Shown piece after piece: positions 1 through 9,670 of a DNA stretch of 64,000 bases (within the stretch, counting starts at the first letter, position 1; each line of letters opens with the position of its first letter). Source of the stretch: Microglena sp. YARC. Its lineage: Eukaryota; Chlorophyta; Chlorophyceae; Chlamydomonadales; Chlamydomonadaceae. Made by a program: the position numbers and the translations under genes. The stretch lies in NCBI GenBank assembly GCA_022414725.1, contig CM039464.1, positions 31,174,109-31,238,108 of the forward strand. The letters run 5' to 3'. The notes under the pieces are model-generated. The model was not told the DNA's origin. It ran no database searches and worked only from the letters and a program-made list of their open reading frames with translations.

Positions 1-39
1 TGTCTGGCTATCCTATGATCTGAACAAATCAAAATAGAT

Positions 40-3000
40 CACATTACATTACATTACATTACATTACATGTTAAAGTCTACTTGACACCGCGAGGGTGTA
101 TGAGACTCTGTGCTTTAAACAAAAAGAAAAAGCACCCACAAAGCAAAAAACCCCATTACATCAGGGGTGTGTCGAGGACAAACAAACCAAACTCCCAACC
201 ACCGTTTTGGTGGCGTAGGTATTAAACCCCTTAGAGCAGGACCCAGATCTCAACCACTTACAGTGGCGGAGGTAAGAAGCTAACAAATGAGAAGTCTCAA
301 GAAGAAAAAAAAGGGATAATAAATTACGGTGCCACTAAGCAGTCCAGGGCTTCCTGTCTTGCTCTTCTACAAGTAGAAAGATAGTCGGCTAGGTTGCTCC
401 AAAAAGACTTAGTGCCATTTCCATTCATAAAGGTTCTGAATGTGGAATCGCAGAATTCCACATTCCATACGGTTAAGTCGGTATCCTCATGGACATGCCT
501 ATAAATATCTGTAAACAGATTCTGGTAGCGGAGGCGAATATCATTATAAAAAGGGCACTCAAACATATGCATTTCATCCTCAGTTTTTTGGAACCCACAC
601 ATTTGACAGTGTCTCATTGAGCGAGGGATGTGTGCTCTATCCACCACCCTCATTCTTTCTGTGTTCAGCCAATGGGAACCCATTCTAAACTGTGCTATAG
701 AACGAATCTGATCCTGCTTATGTAAGGCGGATGTAAAGGGAATCAAGCCATTCTCATCATTGCTGTTGGCTGCGAACCATTTTTGGTATCGGAGGCGTTT
801 AAAGCCAACCCTTCTCTCATCAGGGATGTCTCTAACTGCATTGGTGTCACTTGGGTACTTAAACCTCCATGACTCAAAAACTTCAGACATAATACCTTCG
901 ACATCGACAGCCTCCAAAATGTTGATGTTTTTACTGGATCCTAGCTTGTGGAGAGCACAACGCAAGTCATGAACCCAGCCAGTGTTGGAGTCAAAAGATT
1001 CCTCAAGAGCCATTCTAATGAGATCCTCAGGTTCTTTATGTATGGTCTTGTTCCAGAAGCGCAAAGCTTGTTTTAAGCCAAGCAAAACACAACGGGGTTC
1101 TACCCAGCTCTTCCATGATAATATTAGATGTAGTAGATTGGCAAACACCCAACATTTGTTTAAGTATACCTCTATGCCATTTCTCACAAGCATGGTCATT
1201 TGAGATAAGTGTGTTGTTCAGAATAGAAGGAGCCCACACCTCACAGCCAAAATTCAGGATAGGTTGTACAAGAGAATCAAACAGGTGGGTGAGAATATCA
1301 ATATTGTATATCTCCATAGTATGGCATCGCCTACGAAGCATGTGGTGTGCCTTTTGGGCCTTAGTGAGCATCCTAGAAAAAGCAGCTTTTGCACGATTGC
1401 TTGAGTCACCATCCACAAAGAGGGATCCCAAGTAGATAAAAGATAACTTTGTAGAAAGTTGTGCTCCATCATAGACAAATTTGTAATCAGGATCCATGCG
1501 GGCCTCATCACAGAATTGTTTGTTGAAAACGACAATCTCAGTTTTCTTTATATTCACAGCCATCTTAGTAGCCTCGCAGAAATCTCTCAGGCAGTCAAGC
1601 ATCGCTTGCATATCTGCCGGGGATTCTGCCATTATAGCTAGGTCATCAGCATAAAGTAACAGTTGCAGAATCTTTCCCCTAAGCTCAGCCCCTACATTTG
1701 GGAGCTTGGATTGGAGGAACGATTCAATTCTATCAATGAACAGACCGAATAGGAGTGGGGATAGGGGGTCTCCTTGTTTAACTCCTACAAGGGATGGAAA
1801 GGAGGATCCAATGTCCCCATGTAGGCGAACTTGGAAAACAACATGATTATACATGGACTTCAGAATACTGAGATAGGGGTCCTTGACTCCTAGCCTTGCT
1901 AAGCAATCCCATAGCAAGTCTCTGTTGACCCAATCATAAGCCTTCTTGAAATCAACAAAAGCCACAAAGAGTGGTTTTTTCTTTTCTCTATATTTATCTA
2001 CAATATGGTTAAGAATGAATGATGCATCTGCAGTACCCCTACCACTTCTAAATCCATATTGGCCAGCGGCTCTGAGGTTGAATTCTTCTGACCAATCATC
2101 TAGTCTACGTAGCATGCAAAGGGAGAAGATCTTTCCTATGGAGTTGCTCACCGCAAGACCTCGATAGTTGTCCTTGTCATACACACTGCCTTTGGATTTG
2201 GGTACGGGTACCAAGGCAGCTGCAGCCCATTGGCTGGGGTAAGAAGTCTTCCAGATGAGATTAAACAGGTTAGTCATAGCTTGTACAAATCGGGAGTTGG
2301 CCTCATGGGAAGCAAATCTGTACCATTCTGCAGGGATACCATCTACCCCGGGGGAGGAGTTTTTCCGTAGGGATTGGAGAACAGAAAACACCTCCTGGGT
2401 GGTAAAGTCTTGACATAACCATGTTGGTGCGGCCTCTATCTGAGGTCCATCAGCTTGAGGGACAAAGTCCCTAGCATCCAGACTTGGATCAATACCTACT
2501 TGCACATCAAAGAGGTCTGCAAAATAATCAGTCCAATCATGAATTGTGATATCTGCCGTAGTGGCCTTGTTAGGCTCACGCACGTCTTTCCAAAAACTTT
2601 TCGGATTATGCCGAAGATTCGTATGAAGGTTCTCCATGCGTGTTTCTAGCCACTTCCTCTTCTTTCTTCTGAGAATCCTCTTGTACTCCTTGTGCATAGA
2701 ACCAGCCAAGTCAGAGCTAGAGCCATGTTGATGTTCTGCTTGGCTTGCTGCCTGTCTAGCACGATTGCATTCATCATCATACCATGCGTTCACGGGCCCG
2801 TGCTTACGCTTAGCTACAGGTTTGTGACATGGTGTGCATTTGCTTATGGCTAGTTCAATAGCACTAGCAATCCCCTTCTCTGAATCTTCCATAGATGAGC
2901 TATGGAGTGCATTGTCAAGTAATCGGTTAACATCTGGATCACGCTTAATTGTGTGTGCATACATCTGGACATAGTTGTCTTTCCATTTCAGTTTGGGCGA

Positions 3001-3069
3001 AGGTTTACCACCAGCAGGTGTACTAATAGTACCTTGAGAAGGCCTAAGGGCAGCATCTGGTATGTGGAG
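40..3069 (-). mobile_element. LINE-1: 5'-truncated non-LTR retrotransposon
   Basis: This is a non-LTR retrotransposon on the minus strand. Its 3' end is a pentanucleotide tail, (TAATG)n in sense orientation, seen as ATTAC repeats at 41-69. A 3' UTR of about 260 bp and an ORF2 ending at 324 follow. Similarity to the longer copy at 9.4-13.4 kb stops at about 3069, so the endonuclease domain and ORF1 are missing, the usual result of incomplete target-primed reverse transcription. The copy lies just upstream of the first visible exon of the DUF3638-type gene. Confidence 0.9.
324..2964 (-). pseudogene. LINE-1 ORF2 fragment: reverse transcriptase and C-terminal zinc knuckle
   Basis: ORF2 would copy LINE RNA at a nicked target. 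The reverse transcriptase core is clear: FVDFKKAYDWVN (motif A region), GVKQGDPLSPLLFG (motif B) and LLYADDLAIMA (motif C, catalytic YADD). A C-terminal Cys/His motif C-X2-C-X9-H-X3-C is followed by a CPFYNDIR segment, like the knuckle found after the RT in many LINEs. The N-terminal endonuclease is absent because of 5' truncation. The frame breaks near 1070-1076, where this copy has an extra T in a T run relative to the copies at 10.4 and 22.2 kb, leaving 642- and 291-codon pieces that overlap. It cannot encode a full protein. Confidence 0.88.
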
Positions 3070-3332
3070 TGTGATATATATTACTCAGCTGATATTATCT
3101 CCCCTCCCCCACCCACCCCAGCCACCACACACACAAACACACATACACACATACACACATACACACCTACAACCATGCCCCCCCCCCCCCCCCCCCCCCC
3201 CCCCACATACACACACCACCACTCACTTGCCTGCAGTCTAGAGGTAGCCAGGAGAGAAGGATGAAAACGTCCTTGCCGACCTTATTGGACAAATGGGATA
3301 AATGACTTTAAACTTGAATTTTTTACCCGCAG
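3070..3332. repeat. CA-rich and poly-C simple repeats before the first exon
   Basis: Holds (CA)n/(ACAC)n at about 3124-3170 and a run of roughly 25 C at 3178-3205, then non-repetitive intronic sequence ending in a pyrimidine-rich acceptor with AG at 3331-3332. No coding sequence was recognised here. Confidence 0.75.
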
Positions 3333-3548
3333 GAGTTGCAAGTGAGGCGGCAGTGGAGTGTTTCTGAATACCCTGAGTGGTTGGTGTTTGAGGTGGAGGG
3401 TGGGCTGCAGATCCGCCCACAACAGTATGCGGTGGCCACATGCCTGCTCCGTGAGCCTGGAGCCATAGCTCAGCTCAACATGGGAGAAGGCAAGACAAGG
3501 GTCATCCCTCCAATGCTGGTGCTGCAGCTTGCAAAGGGCAAACATGTT
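3333..3548 (+). pseudogene. DUF3638-type gene exon 1 (Walker-A-like)
   Basis: This 72-codon exon lies between an acceptor (ACCCGCAG) and a consensus donor (GTAAGT at 3549), both phase 0. It encodes a stretch with IRPQQYAVA, then QLNMGEGKTRVIPPML, the family's P-loop-like motif, and ends LAKGKHV. No in-frame stop. It joins in phase to exon 2. Confidence 0.88.
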
Positions 3549-3706
3549 GTAAGTTAGTGATATTGCGTAGCTTTTCTTGCTATTTTAAAACTATATTTTC
3601 TACAATGGAATGAGTTATTTGTCCTGCTTGGGACTTTCAGACTGGTCGTGTCACATAAATAAGAACCGCTGCTCTGATTATGCTCTGGTATCATGTTCAC
3701 TTCCAG

Positions 3707-3880
3707 GTCCGTCTGAACTTCTTGCCCGCGCTGCTGAGTGAAGCCTGAGCGCACTTACACAACCACATCTGTGCTAGTGTCCTGGGCCGCAAGGTCTTCA
3801 TTCAGCCCTTCACTCGCGATGTGGAGCTCACCGTGAAAAATGTCAAGGCCATGACTGCAAGCCTCAAGCACTGCCAGAAG
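3707..3880 (+). pseudogene. DUF3638-type gene exon 2, with an in-frame TGA
   Basis: This 58-codon phase 0 exon runs from an AG at 3705-3706 to a GTGAGC donor. It continues the DUF3638 domain (VRLNFLPALLSEA, then LGRKVFIQPFTRD). The codon at 3746-3748 is TGA, directly after LLSEA. The surrounding peptide matches the family, so this looks like a nonsense mutation. Confidence 0.85.
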
Positions 3881-3889
3881 GTGAGCATT

Positions 3890-4160
3890 GTGATCGACCA
3901 GGCTTTTCTTGTGCCAGTTAAAGTTCTTGTGCCAGTTCAAGTTCAAGATCGACCAAGCTTTTCTTGTGCCAGTTCAAGTTCTTGTGCCAGTTCAACTTCA
4001 AGTTCAAGATAGACCAGGCCTTTCATGTGCCAGTTAAAGTTATTGTGCCAGTTCCAGTTCCAAGTTCAAGTCCAAGATGGACCAGGCCTTTCTTGTGCCA
4101 GTTCAAGTTATTGTGCCAGTTCAAGTTCAAGTTTAAGATGGACCAAGATTTTATTGTGCA
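3890..4160. repeat. Intronic minisatellite
   Basis: A short unit resembling CTTGTGCCAGTTCAAGTT is repeated many times, within a longer unit that also carries GACCAGGCTTT. It starts about 10 bp after the exon 2 donor. Reading frames across it are artefacts of the repeat. Confidence 0.8.
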
Positions 4161-4560
4161 TCGTTTCTGTTGTAGTTCCAGCCCTGTGGAAGCCTCCTGC
4201 TAAAAAGATCTGAGTACCCTGGCAAACCCTGGTGAACAACCTGTCGGACCAGAACAGGATACTCAAATCCCTTCAGCTGTAGGCTCCGCCCAATATGCCT
4301 CCTACTTATCAGTCTGGTGATATTGATATTGCTGCACAGATCATTCCTATCCATTTATTAGCCCTCCCAACTGACCCTTATGCATCCTGCCAGACCTTGC
4401 CCCGCCTCTTATTCTTCCCTTGCAGTCAGGCAGTAGTGTCATTGTAGAGTAGGAAGTTAGGAAGTACGAACAATGTCAGTCCCTCCAGCTGAAAACTATC
4501 AAGCTGCACGCTAAGGGAGACGCACAACTCTCCCTATATATTTAATTCTAATTGTAGAAT

Positions 4561-4722
4561 TAAATTATCACTGTGGCACGAACTCGGGGACCGCATCGGT
4601 AAAACGATTGTTTGGGGATCAGTTAATCAATGCTTTTTCTTGGTAGCCCTTCCTGTCACGATTGGGAAAGTCCCGTCAGCCTATTTGGCCTACCCCTGGA
4701 CTTTAACATACATACATATATA
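4561..4722 (+). repeat. SINE-B copy (near full-length dispersed repeat)
   Basis: This dispersed repeat of about 155 bp begins ATTATCACTGTGGCACGAAC, passes TTTGGGGATCAGTTAATCA and TAGCCCTTCCTGTCACG, and ends CCTATTTGGCCTACCCCTGG plus a (CATA)n-like tail. Similar whole or partial copies occur at 24.6, 24.7, 24.9, 26.1, 28.8, 45.1, 52.5, 52.9, 53.7, 59.6, 60.1-60.3 and 63.7 kb. Segments near TGGCACGAACTCGG and GGTTCAGTTCA could be decayed Pol III A and B boxes, so a tRNA-derived SINE is the likely class (inference). Confidence 0.7.
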
Positions 4723-4796
4723 CGTATATGTATATTATATTTGATCTCGCACAAAATGTTCCCATAGCTTTCTAAGATCTGTTGACTAACCCTTAC

Positions 4797-4940
4797 ATAC
4801 AACGTGTGACACCGGACCCACCCTTATGTACAAACTGTCACACCGGACTTACCCGTATGTACAACCTGTCACACCGCAGTCACCCTTACGTACAACCTGC
4901 CACACTCCACTTACACTAACGTACAACCTGCCACACCGTG
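4797..4940. repeat. About 40-bp tandem repeat, four units
   Basis: Units of the form TACAACCTGTCACACCG plus a variable CCCTTACG part are repeated about four times just before exon 3. Intronic; no coding role seen. Confidence 0.75.
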
Positions 4941-4969
4941 TTCCGCGCCCTCTACTTCCTTGTTGACAG

Positions 4970-5136
4970 TCTGGCGGGATTTTGATTGTGGCACGAGAAC
5001 ACCGTCTGTCCCTCCTGCTGAAGGCTAATGAGCTCCTCGCCAAAGGAGACGCACAAGTCTGCTCTGCTCTGGATGACCTAGCAGCTCTGCCGTACTTCGA
5101 CATCTTGGATGAAAGCGATGAGCTGCTCCATCACAG
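4970..5136 (+). pseudogene. DUF3638-type gene exon 3 (DESDE motif)
   Basis: This exon starts in phase 0 after GTTGACAG and ends in phase 2 at CACAG followed by GTACTT. It encodes GGILIVAREHRLSLLLK and, near the end, FDILDESDELLHH. The acidic DESDE block is a hallmark of DUF3638 and sits where a Walker B motif would be expected. It joins in phase to exon 4. Confidence 0.88.
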
Positions 5137-5224
5137 GTACTTGTCTTGTCTAGATGCGTGGGAGTGTGTGTAGAGAACATATGAAGAGATACAAGGATGC
5201 TCTGCCACAGCCTCTGTACGTAAC

Positions 5225-5445
5225 ACACAAAAGTAATGATAACGCCTGGTGGGGCGTGGTATTAAGGGAGCCCCGACTTACAGCGGTAGGGAACAGGCTG
5301 CTACTTTACCTGGACAAAGCTTCCATGGCGGTTGACACCGACCACGAACACTAAAGCGCACCCATAGGGATTTGAACCCGGCATCTTCTTCGTTAAAGGA
5401 GTTCTGCCATTGATTCATTCGTCAAAACGGGGACTCTGTACGTAA
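5225..5445 (-). repeat. SINE-A: tRNA-derived SINE, full copy
   Basis: On the minus strand this repeat has an excellent Pol III B box (GGTTCAAATCCCT, positions about 5370-5382). Upstream is an A-box-like TGGCAGAACTCC near 5406-5417, spaced as in a tRNA. A unique body follows, containing CAACCGCCATGG, CTACCGC and AATACCACGCCCCAC. The body alone recurs on the opposite strand at 31343-31455. The head-body structure is that of a tRNA-derived SINE. Confidence 0.75.
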
Positions 5446-5851
5446 CACAAGACTGGATTGTTCCTGTTCCATTATTTTGTCTGGTGGTGGCTCCAAATCT
5501 TGGGGACTGTCCAAACCTTTTCCCCAATAAACAAATAAATGTTGCACCTTACGACGACGTGGGGCAAGCCTGTTTGCGTGCGCTAGGGCCAACCTTCAAC
5601 AGAATGCAGTAGCTATTTCAGCTAACAATTAGCTGGCGTGTATATCCTGCTACTTTGTACTCTCTTCCATTCCATCAATTTGTCATTCAATCTCGCAGGT
5701 TATTGTGGTACAAGTTTAGGTGCTGGTTTGTTCCCTTCAGCCGATTTGGCCACCACTGGACTATTACACAAATACAATGCAGTGCAGGCATTACGTGTTC
5801 CTCGGCCTAATGCCATAACGGTACACTCAGCCTCACCCCATCGCATTTCAG

Positions 5852-6019
5852 GTACCAACTAATTTACGCTGTTGGGGCACGTAAAGCTTTGCCAGCTAGA
5901 CAACAACGTGCTGCGGTTATTCAATGCCTACTCCATGCTGTGTCACACCAAATGGACTCTTCCGCGTCTACTGTCCTGTCAGATCTCAAACTTGATGTTT
6001 GGACAACTGAACCCAACAG
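5852..6019 (+). pseudogene. DUF3638-type gene exon 4
   Basis: It begins after CATTTCAG with one base that completes the split codon from exon 3, so the protein reads DESDELLHHR then YQLIYAVGARKALP and QQRAAVIQCLLHAV, matching the family segment after DESDE. The best donor is a GC-type site (AACAG then GCAAGT). The frame stays open to 6062. The resulting phase 2 does not match exon 5 (phase 1), so either another donor is used or a small exon between 6.0 and 7.05 kb was missed. Confidence 0.78.
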
Positions 6020-7049
6020 GCAAGTTGTTTATCTGCTGAAGTTACATACACTGCACATGTGACTGGGTCACCTGCTACCAAAAAGCAAGACGATGGTGAT
6101 GCACAAGAGAGCGCAGGCGTTAGAAAGCGAAGAGGGGCAGGGATAATGGCAAGGGGCAGGAGGACAGTGATGAGCAGAGCAGGGCAGGCGTTAGAGATCA
6201 CAGAGGGGCAGGATAACTGTTCCTAAGAATCAGTATTTTGGCATCTCGAGTCGCCTTTTCGATATACCCAACGATCTAGCACTCTGTTATATGGTATCAC
6301 CGGATCCACTGCCCCAGCCAACTTCAGCTGAGGTTCTTTAGCTGGATTATGCTTAAGTAGTCCAATTATTACCCGGATCGTACTTGCTATGCACTATGTT
6401 GGACACATCAATCATGCTTTCGAAAGTGTTCAACATTTAATGACCCATGCAAGCATACAGTATCTTCTATTATCGTTTATTTGTATGATGATCTTCCGGA
6501 TATTATTAGCTGCCATGGTGATTTTCATATTTCTGGTTGACAGGCAGAGCATTCACCCGGTTGTACTATGGACGATTTGACCTCGTTGATTTTGTACATT
6601 TTAAGGAATGCCAGTCCGCCATATAAGGGGGCTGTCTTTCAGAGCCCAAAGCTGCTTCGTACTGGAATGAGCTCCTTATTCTTTAAATCTGTCTCGGTGG
6701 ACATCTGTTTTCTAATGGAATCATTCCAAAGTCTCCTTGCCATGATGCTTTAATTTGTTCATAAATGAAGGCTTGTGAATGATATCTCTGTGAGGATGGA
6801 TGGATGGATGGATGGATGGATGTTACTGTCCACGCAAGACTGGCCGAAAAGCTTTAGGGAATTGCCCTACATTGAATAAGATAAATACTGATTTTTTGGG
6901 TGGGCACAGGTGGGGAGATAAAAACGAGACTCGATGAACAGTACAATGTTTGATTAAAAGGGGCCGACGGTGAATTCTGCTATTATAAAAAATATACATA
7001 GAAATGACTAATACATGAAATGATGAATACATCCAATGCAGGCCCCCAG
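6020..7049. other. Intronic stretch; possible transposon remnant and (GGAT)n
   Basis: A (GGAT)n microsatellite lies at about 6796-6822. Around 6548-6760 one frame reads a coherent but stop-interrupted peptide containing LYYGRFDLVDFVHFKE, which may be a dead transposon ORF. I cannot assign it to a family. Nothing else recognised. Confidence 0.35.
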
Positions 7050-7192
7050 GCTCATTCTGCCGCTTGAGGCTTGTCTCTGGTAGGGCACTGGAAGAGGTGG
7101 CAGCCAAATGGCAACTCCAGCTGGCTACGACGTTGATGAATGACCCTCCATACGAGCTTTCGTGGATTCGCGGGTGTGACGAGAGAAAGAAG
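7050..7192 (+). pseudogene. DUF3638-type gene exon 5
   Basis: The exon runs from an acceptor (CCCCCAG, AG at 7048-7049) to AAG followed by GTGCAC. It starts with two bases completing a codon and ends in phase 0. It encodes SFCRLRLVSGRALEEVAAKW and DPPYELSWIRGC, similar to the segment between the DESDE and DUF3645 blocks. It is open throughout and joins in phase to exon 6. Confidence 0.7.
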
Positions 7193-7284
7193 GTGCACGT
7201 TTGAAAGGCATGATGAATTAGGCAGATGAATGCTGGGCATTATTCCCTGGGGCAAAAAAATGGGTTTGTGGTTGGACATGGGTT

Positions 7285-7370
7285 TGTCTTTGAGTATGGG
7301 TTAGGGTTTATGCCTGTATTTTGGTTTTGGGTTTATGCCTGTGTTTTGGTTCTGGGTTTTGGCGCTTGGG
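7285..7370. repeat. TTTTGG/GGGTTT-rich tandem repeat
   Basis: Two to three imperfect units containing GGGTTTATGCCTGTGTTTTGG. Intronic. Confidence 0.6.
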
Positions 7371-7886
7371 AATGATGTGTTTCGTGACCTAAGCCCAAGC
7401 TGTGAGAATTAGAGTTGGATATCTGATTTTCGGCTTTTTGGAATTTAATGTTACAAGCATGAGCTGGACTTTGGGAGTGTCATGGAAGTAAGCTCATTGT
7501 GCACTTATTTTTACTACACACATTGTAGGCTTGTGTTAAAGCCATTCAGGGGATGATTTGGATCCGGGTGTCCTCCACCTCCACTTTTGCATGCAAACTT
7601 TCCGACAATTCTCAGACTAGACAGAATTCTCAATCCTCAGGCCAAAATGTCAGAATATTAGGAAACATTTTTTTTGCACCTCCTAACACCTTCGTAGGTG
7701 CAAACTCCAAACTACGAAGTATTCCAAAAGCCCAAATCCAAATTATCCGCTGAATCACTATACGATGAGGTAAAAGGGTATATCTTGCTACACTACACAA
7801 GATCAATACTTTTATCACGATGATACATCTGCATACATGAGACATTCCTACCCTCTCAAACATACAGTTGTTCCATGCATGATATT

Positions 7887-8046
7887 TAGGGAACGGAAAT
7901 ATGATATCATACGGTATCATATGATGCTGGCAGTCTGACTAGGCTAAAGTTACCATATATAGACAATATCATATAATGCAATTTGTATGATATCATATGA
8001 TATCATACTCGCCTTTGGTCAACATCATATGATATGCCGGTCCCTA
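7887..8046. mobile_element. hAT-type MITE, copy 1
   Basis: A 160-bp element with terminal inverted repeats beginning TAGGGAACGG and ending GGTCCCTA, each followed inward by the palindromic ATATGATATCATA theme. It is flanked by ATGATATT (7879-7886) and ATCATATT (8047-8054), an 8-bp target duplication with one mismatch. TAG...CTA ends and 8-bp duplications are diagnostic of the hAT superfamily. It has no coding capacity, so it is non-autonomous. Confidence 0.88.
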
Positions 8047-8079
8047 ATCATATTCACACGCAGCACATCACATGTGCAG

Positions 8080-8250
8080 GCTATCTTGCTGGAATGCATT
8101 TTGTGTGACAGCAGAGATGCATCAGAATTCTTGGACTCGCTCCAACTCCTAGACTACCAGGAGGACCAGCTCCTGGCGCTCCGTGGCCTATTAGCTCGGA
8201 ACGTACTGAGGCATTGCTTGGAGAAGCGCCACTTAGTGGACTTTGGTGTC
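8080..8250 (+). pseudogene. DUF3638-type gene exon 6, split by LINE-2
   Basis: After CATGTGCAG the exon reads AILLECILCDSRDASEF through QLLALRGLLARNVL to HLVDFGV. The family continues directly into the DUF3645 block of exon 7. LINE-2 is inserted after GGTGTC at 8250. The last five exon bases (AACAG) and the donor GTGGGT now lie at 9363-9373, beyond LINE-2, and further copies of this exon end occur at 21.9-23.3 kb. The insertion destroys normal splicing of this exon. Confidence 0.85.
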
Positions 8251-9317
8251 ATTACATTACATTACATTACATGTTAAAGTCTACTTGACACCGCGAGGGT
8301 GTATGAGACTCTGTGCTTTAAACAAAAAGAAAAAGCACCCACAAAGCAAAATACCCCATTACATCAGGGGTGTGTCGAGGACAAACAAACCAAACTCCCA
8401 ACCACCGTTTTGGTGGCGTAGGTATTAAACCCCCTAGAGCAGGACCCAGATCTCAACCACTAACAGTGGCGGAGGTAAGAAGCTAACAAATGAGAAGTCA
8501 CAAGAAGAAAAAAAGGGATAATAAATTACGGTGCCACTAAGCAGTCCAGGGCTTCCTGTCTTGCTCTTCTACAAGTAGAAAGATAGTCGGCTAGGTTGCT
8601 CCAAAAAGACTTAGTGCCATTTCCATTCATAAAGGTTCTGAATGTGGAATCGCAGAATTCCACATTCCATACGGTTAAGTCGGTATCCTCATGGACATGC
8701 CTATAAATATCTGTAAACAGCTTCTGGTAGCAAAGGCGAATATCATTATAAAAAGGGCACTCAAACATATGCATTTCATCCTCAGGTTTTTGGAACCCAC
8801 ACATTTGACAGTGTCTCATTGAGCGAGGGATGTGTGCTCTATCCACCACCCTCATTCTTTCTGTGTTCAGCCAATGGGAACCCATTCTAAACTATGCTAT
8901 AGAACGAATCTGATCCTGCTTATGTAAGGCGGATGTAAAGGGAATCAAGCCATTCTCATCATTGCTGTTGGCTGCGAACCATTTTTGGTATCGGAGGCGT
9001 TTAAAGCCAACCCTTCTCTCATCAAGGATGTCTCTAACTGCATTGGTGTCACTTGGGTACTTAAACCTCCATGACTCAAAAACTTCAGACATAATACCTT
9101 CGACATCGACAGCCTCCAAAATGTTGATGTTTTTACTGGATCCTAGCTTGTGGAGAGCACAACGCAAGTCATGTGGTGTGCCTTTTGGGCCTTAGTGAGC
9201 ATCCTAGAAAAAGCAGCTTTTGCACGATTGCTTGAGTCACCATCCACAAAGAGGGATCCCAAGTAGATAAAAGATAACTTTGTAGAAAGTTGTGCTCCAT
9301 CATAGACAAATTTGTAA
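8251..9317 (-). mobile_element. LINE-2: 5'-truncated and internally deleted LINE
   Basis: It is the same family as LINE-1, starting with the ATTAC-repeat tail and 3' UTR. ORF2 reads back from the stop at 8526. At about 9173-9176 the sequence jumps from CAAGTCATG to CATGTGGTGTGCC, skipping about 370 bp present in LINE-1. CATG is shared at both breakpoints, so this looks like a microhomology deletion. Similarity ends at about 9317. It interrupts exon 6 of the DUF3638-type gene. Confidence 0.88.
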
Positions 9318-9384
9318 AAATTGTGTAAATTGTGTAAATTTGTGTAATTTGTGTAATTTGTCAACAGGTGGGTACATAGATCTA
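9306..9384. repeat. Left copy of long direct repeat flanking LINE-3
   Basis: It runs from ACAAATTTGT (the 5' terminus of LINE-2) through AATTTGTGT repeats to CAACAGGTGGGTACATAGAT and CTA. A 70-bp version recurs at 21818-21887 on the far side of LINE-3. Because it includes the end of LINE-2, it behaves like a target-site duplication made when LINE-3 inserted. Confidence 0.7.
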
Positions 9385-9670
9385 GTACAAATTTACATTA
9401 CATTACATTACATGTTAAAGTCTACTTGACACCGCGAGGGTGTATGAGACTCTGTGCTTTAAACAAAAAGAAAAAGCACCCACAAAGCAAAATACCCCAT
9501 TACATCAGGGGTGTGTCGAGGACAAACAAACCAAACTCCCAACCACCGTTTTGGTGGCGTAGGTATTAAACCCCTTAGAGCCGGACCCAGATCTCAACCA
9601 CTAACAGTGGCGGAGGTAAGAAGCTAACGAATGAGAAGTCACAAGAAGAAGAAAAAAAAGGGATGATAAA

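Noticed and set aside
6568..6753. Coding exon between 6.5 and 6.8 kb
   Set aside because: The best frame contains stops, has no good splice pair and does not match the DUF3638 family; kept only as a possible transposon remnant.
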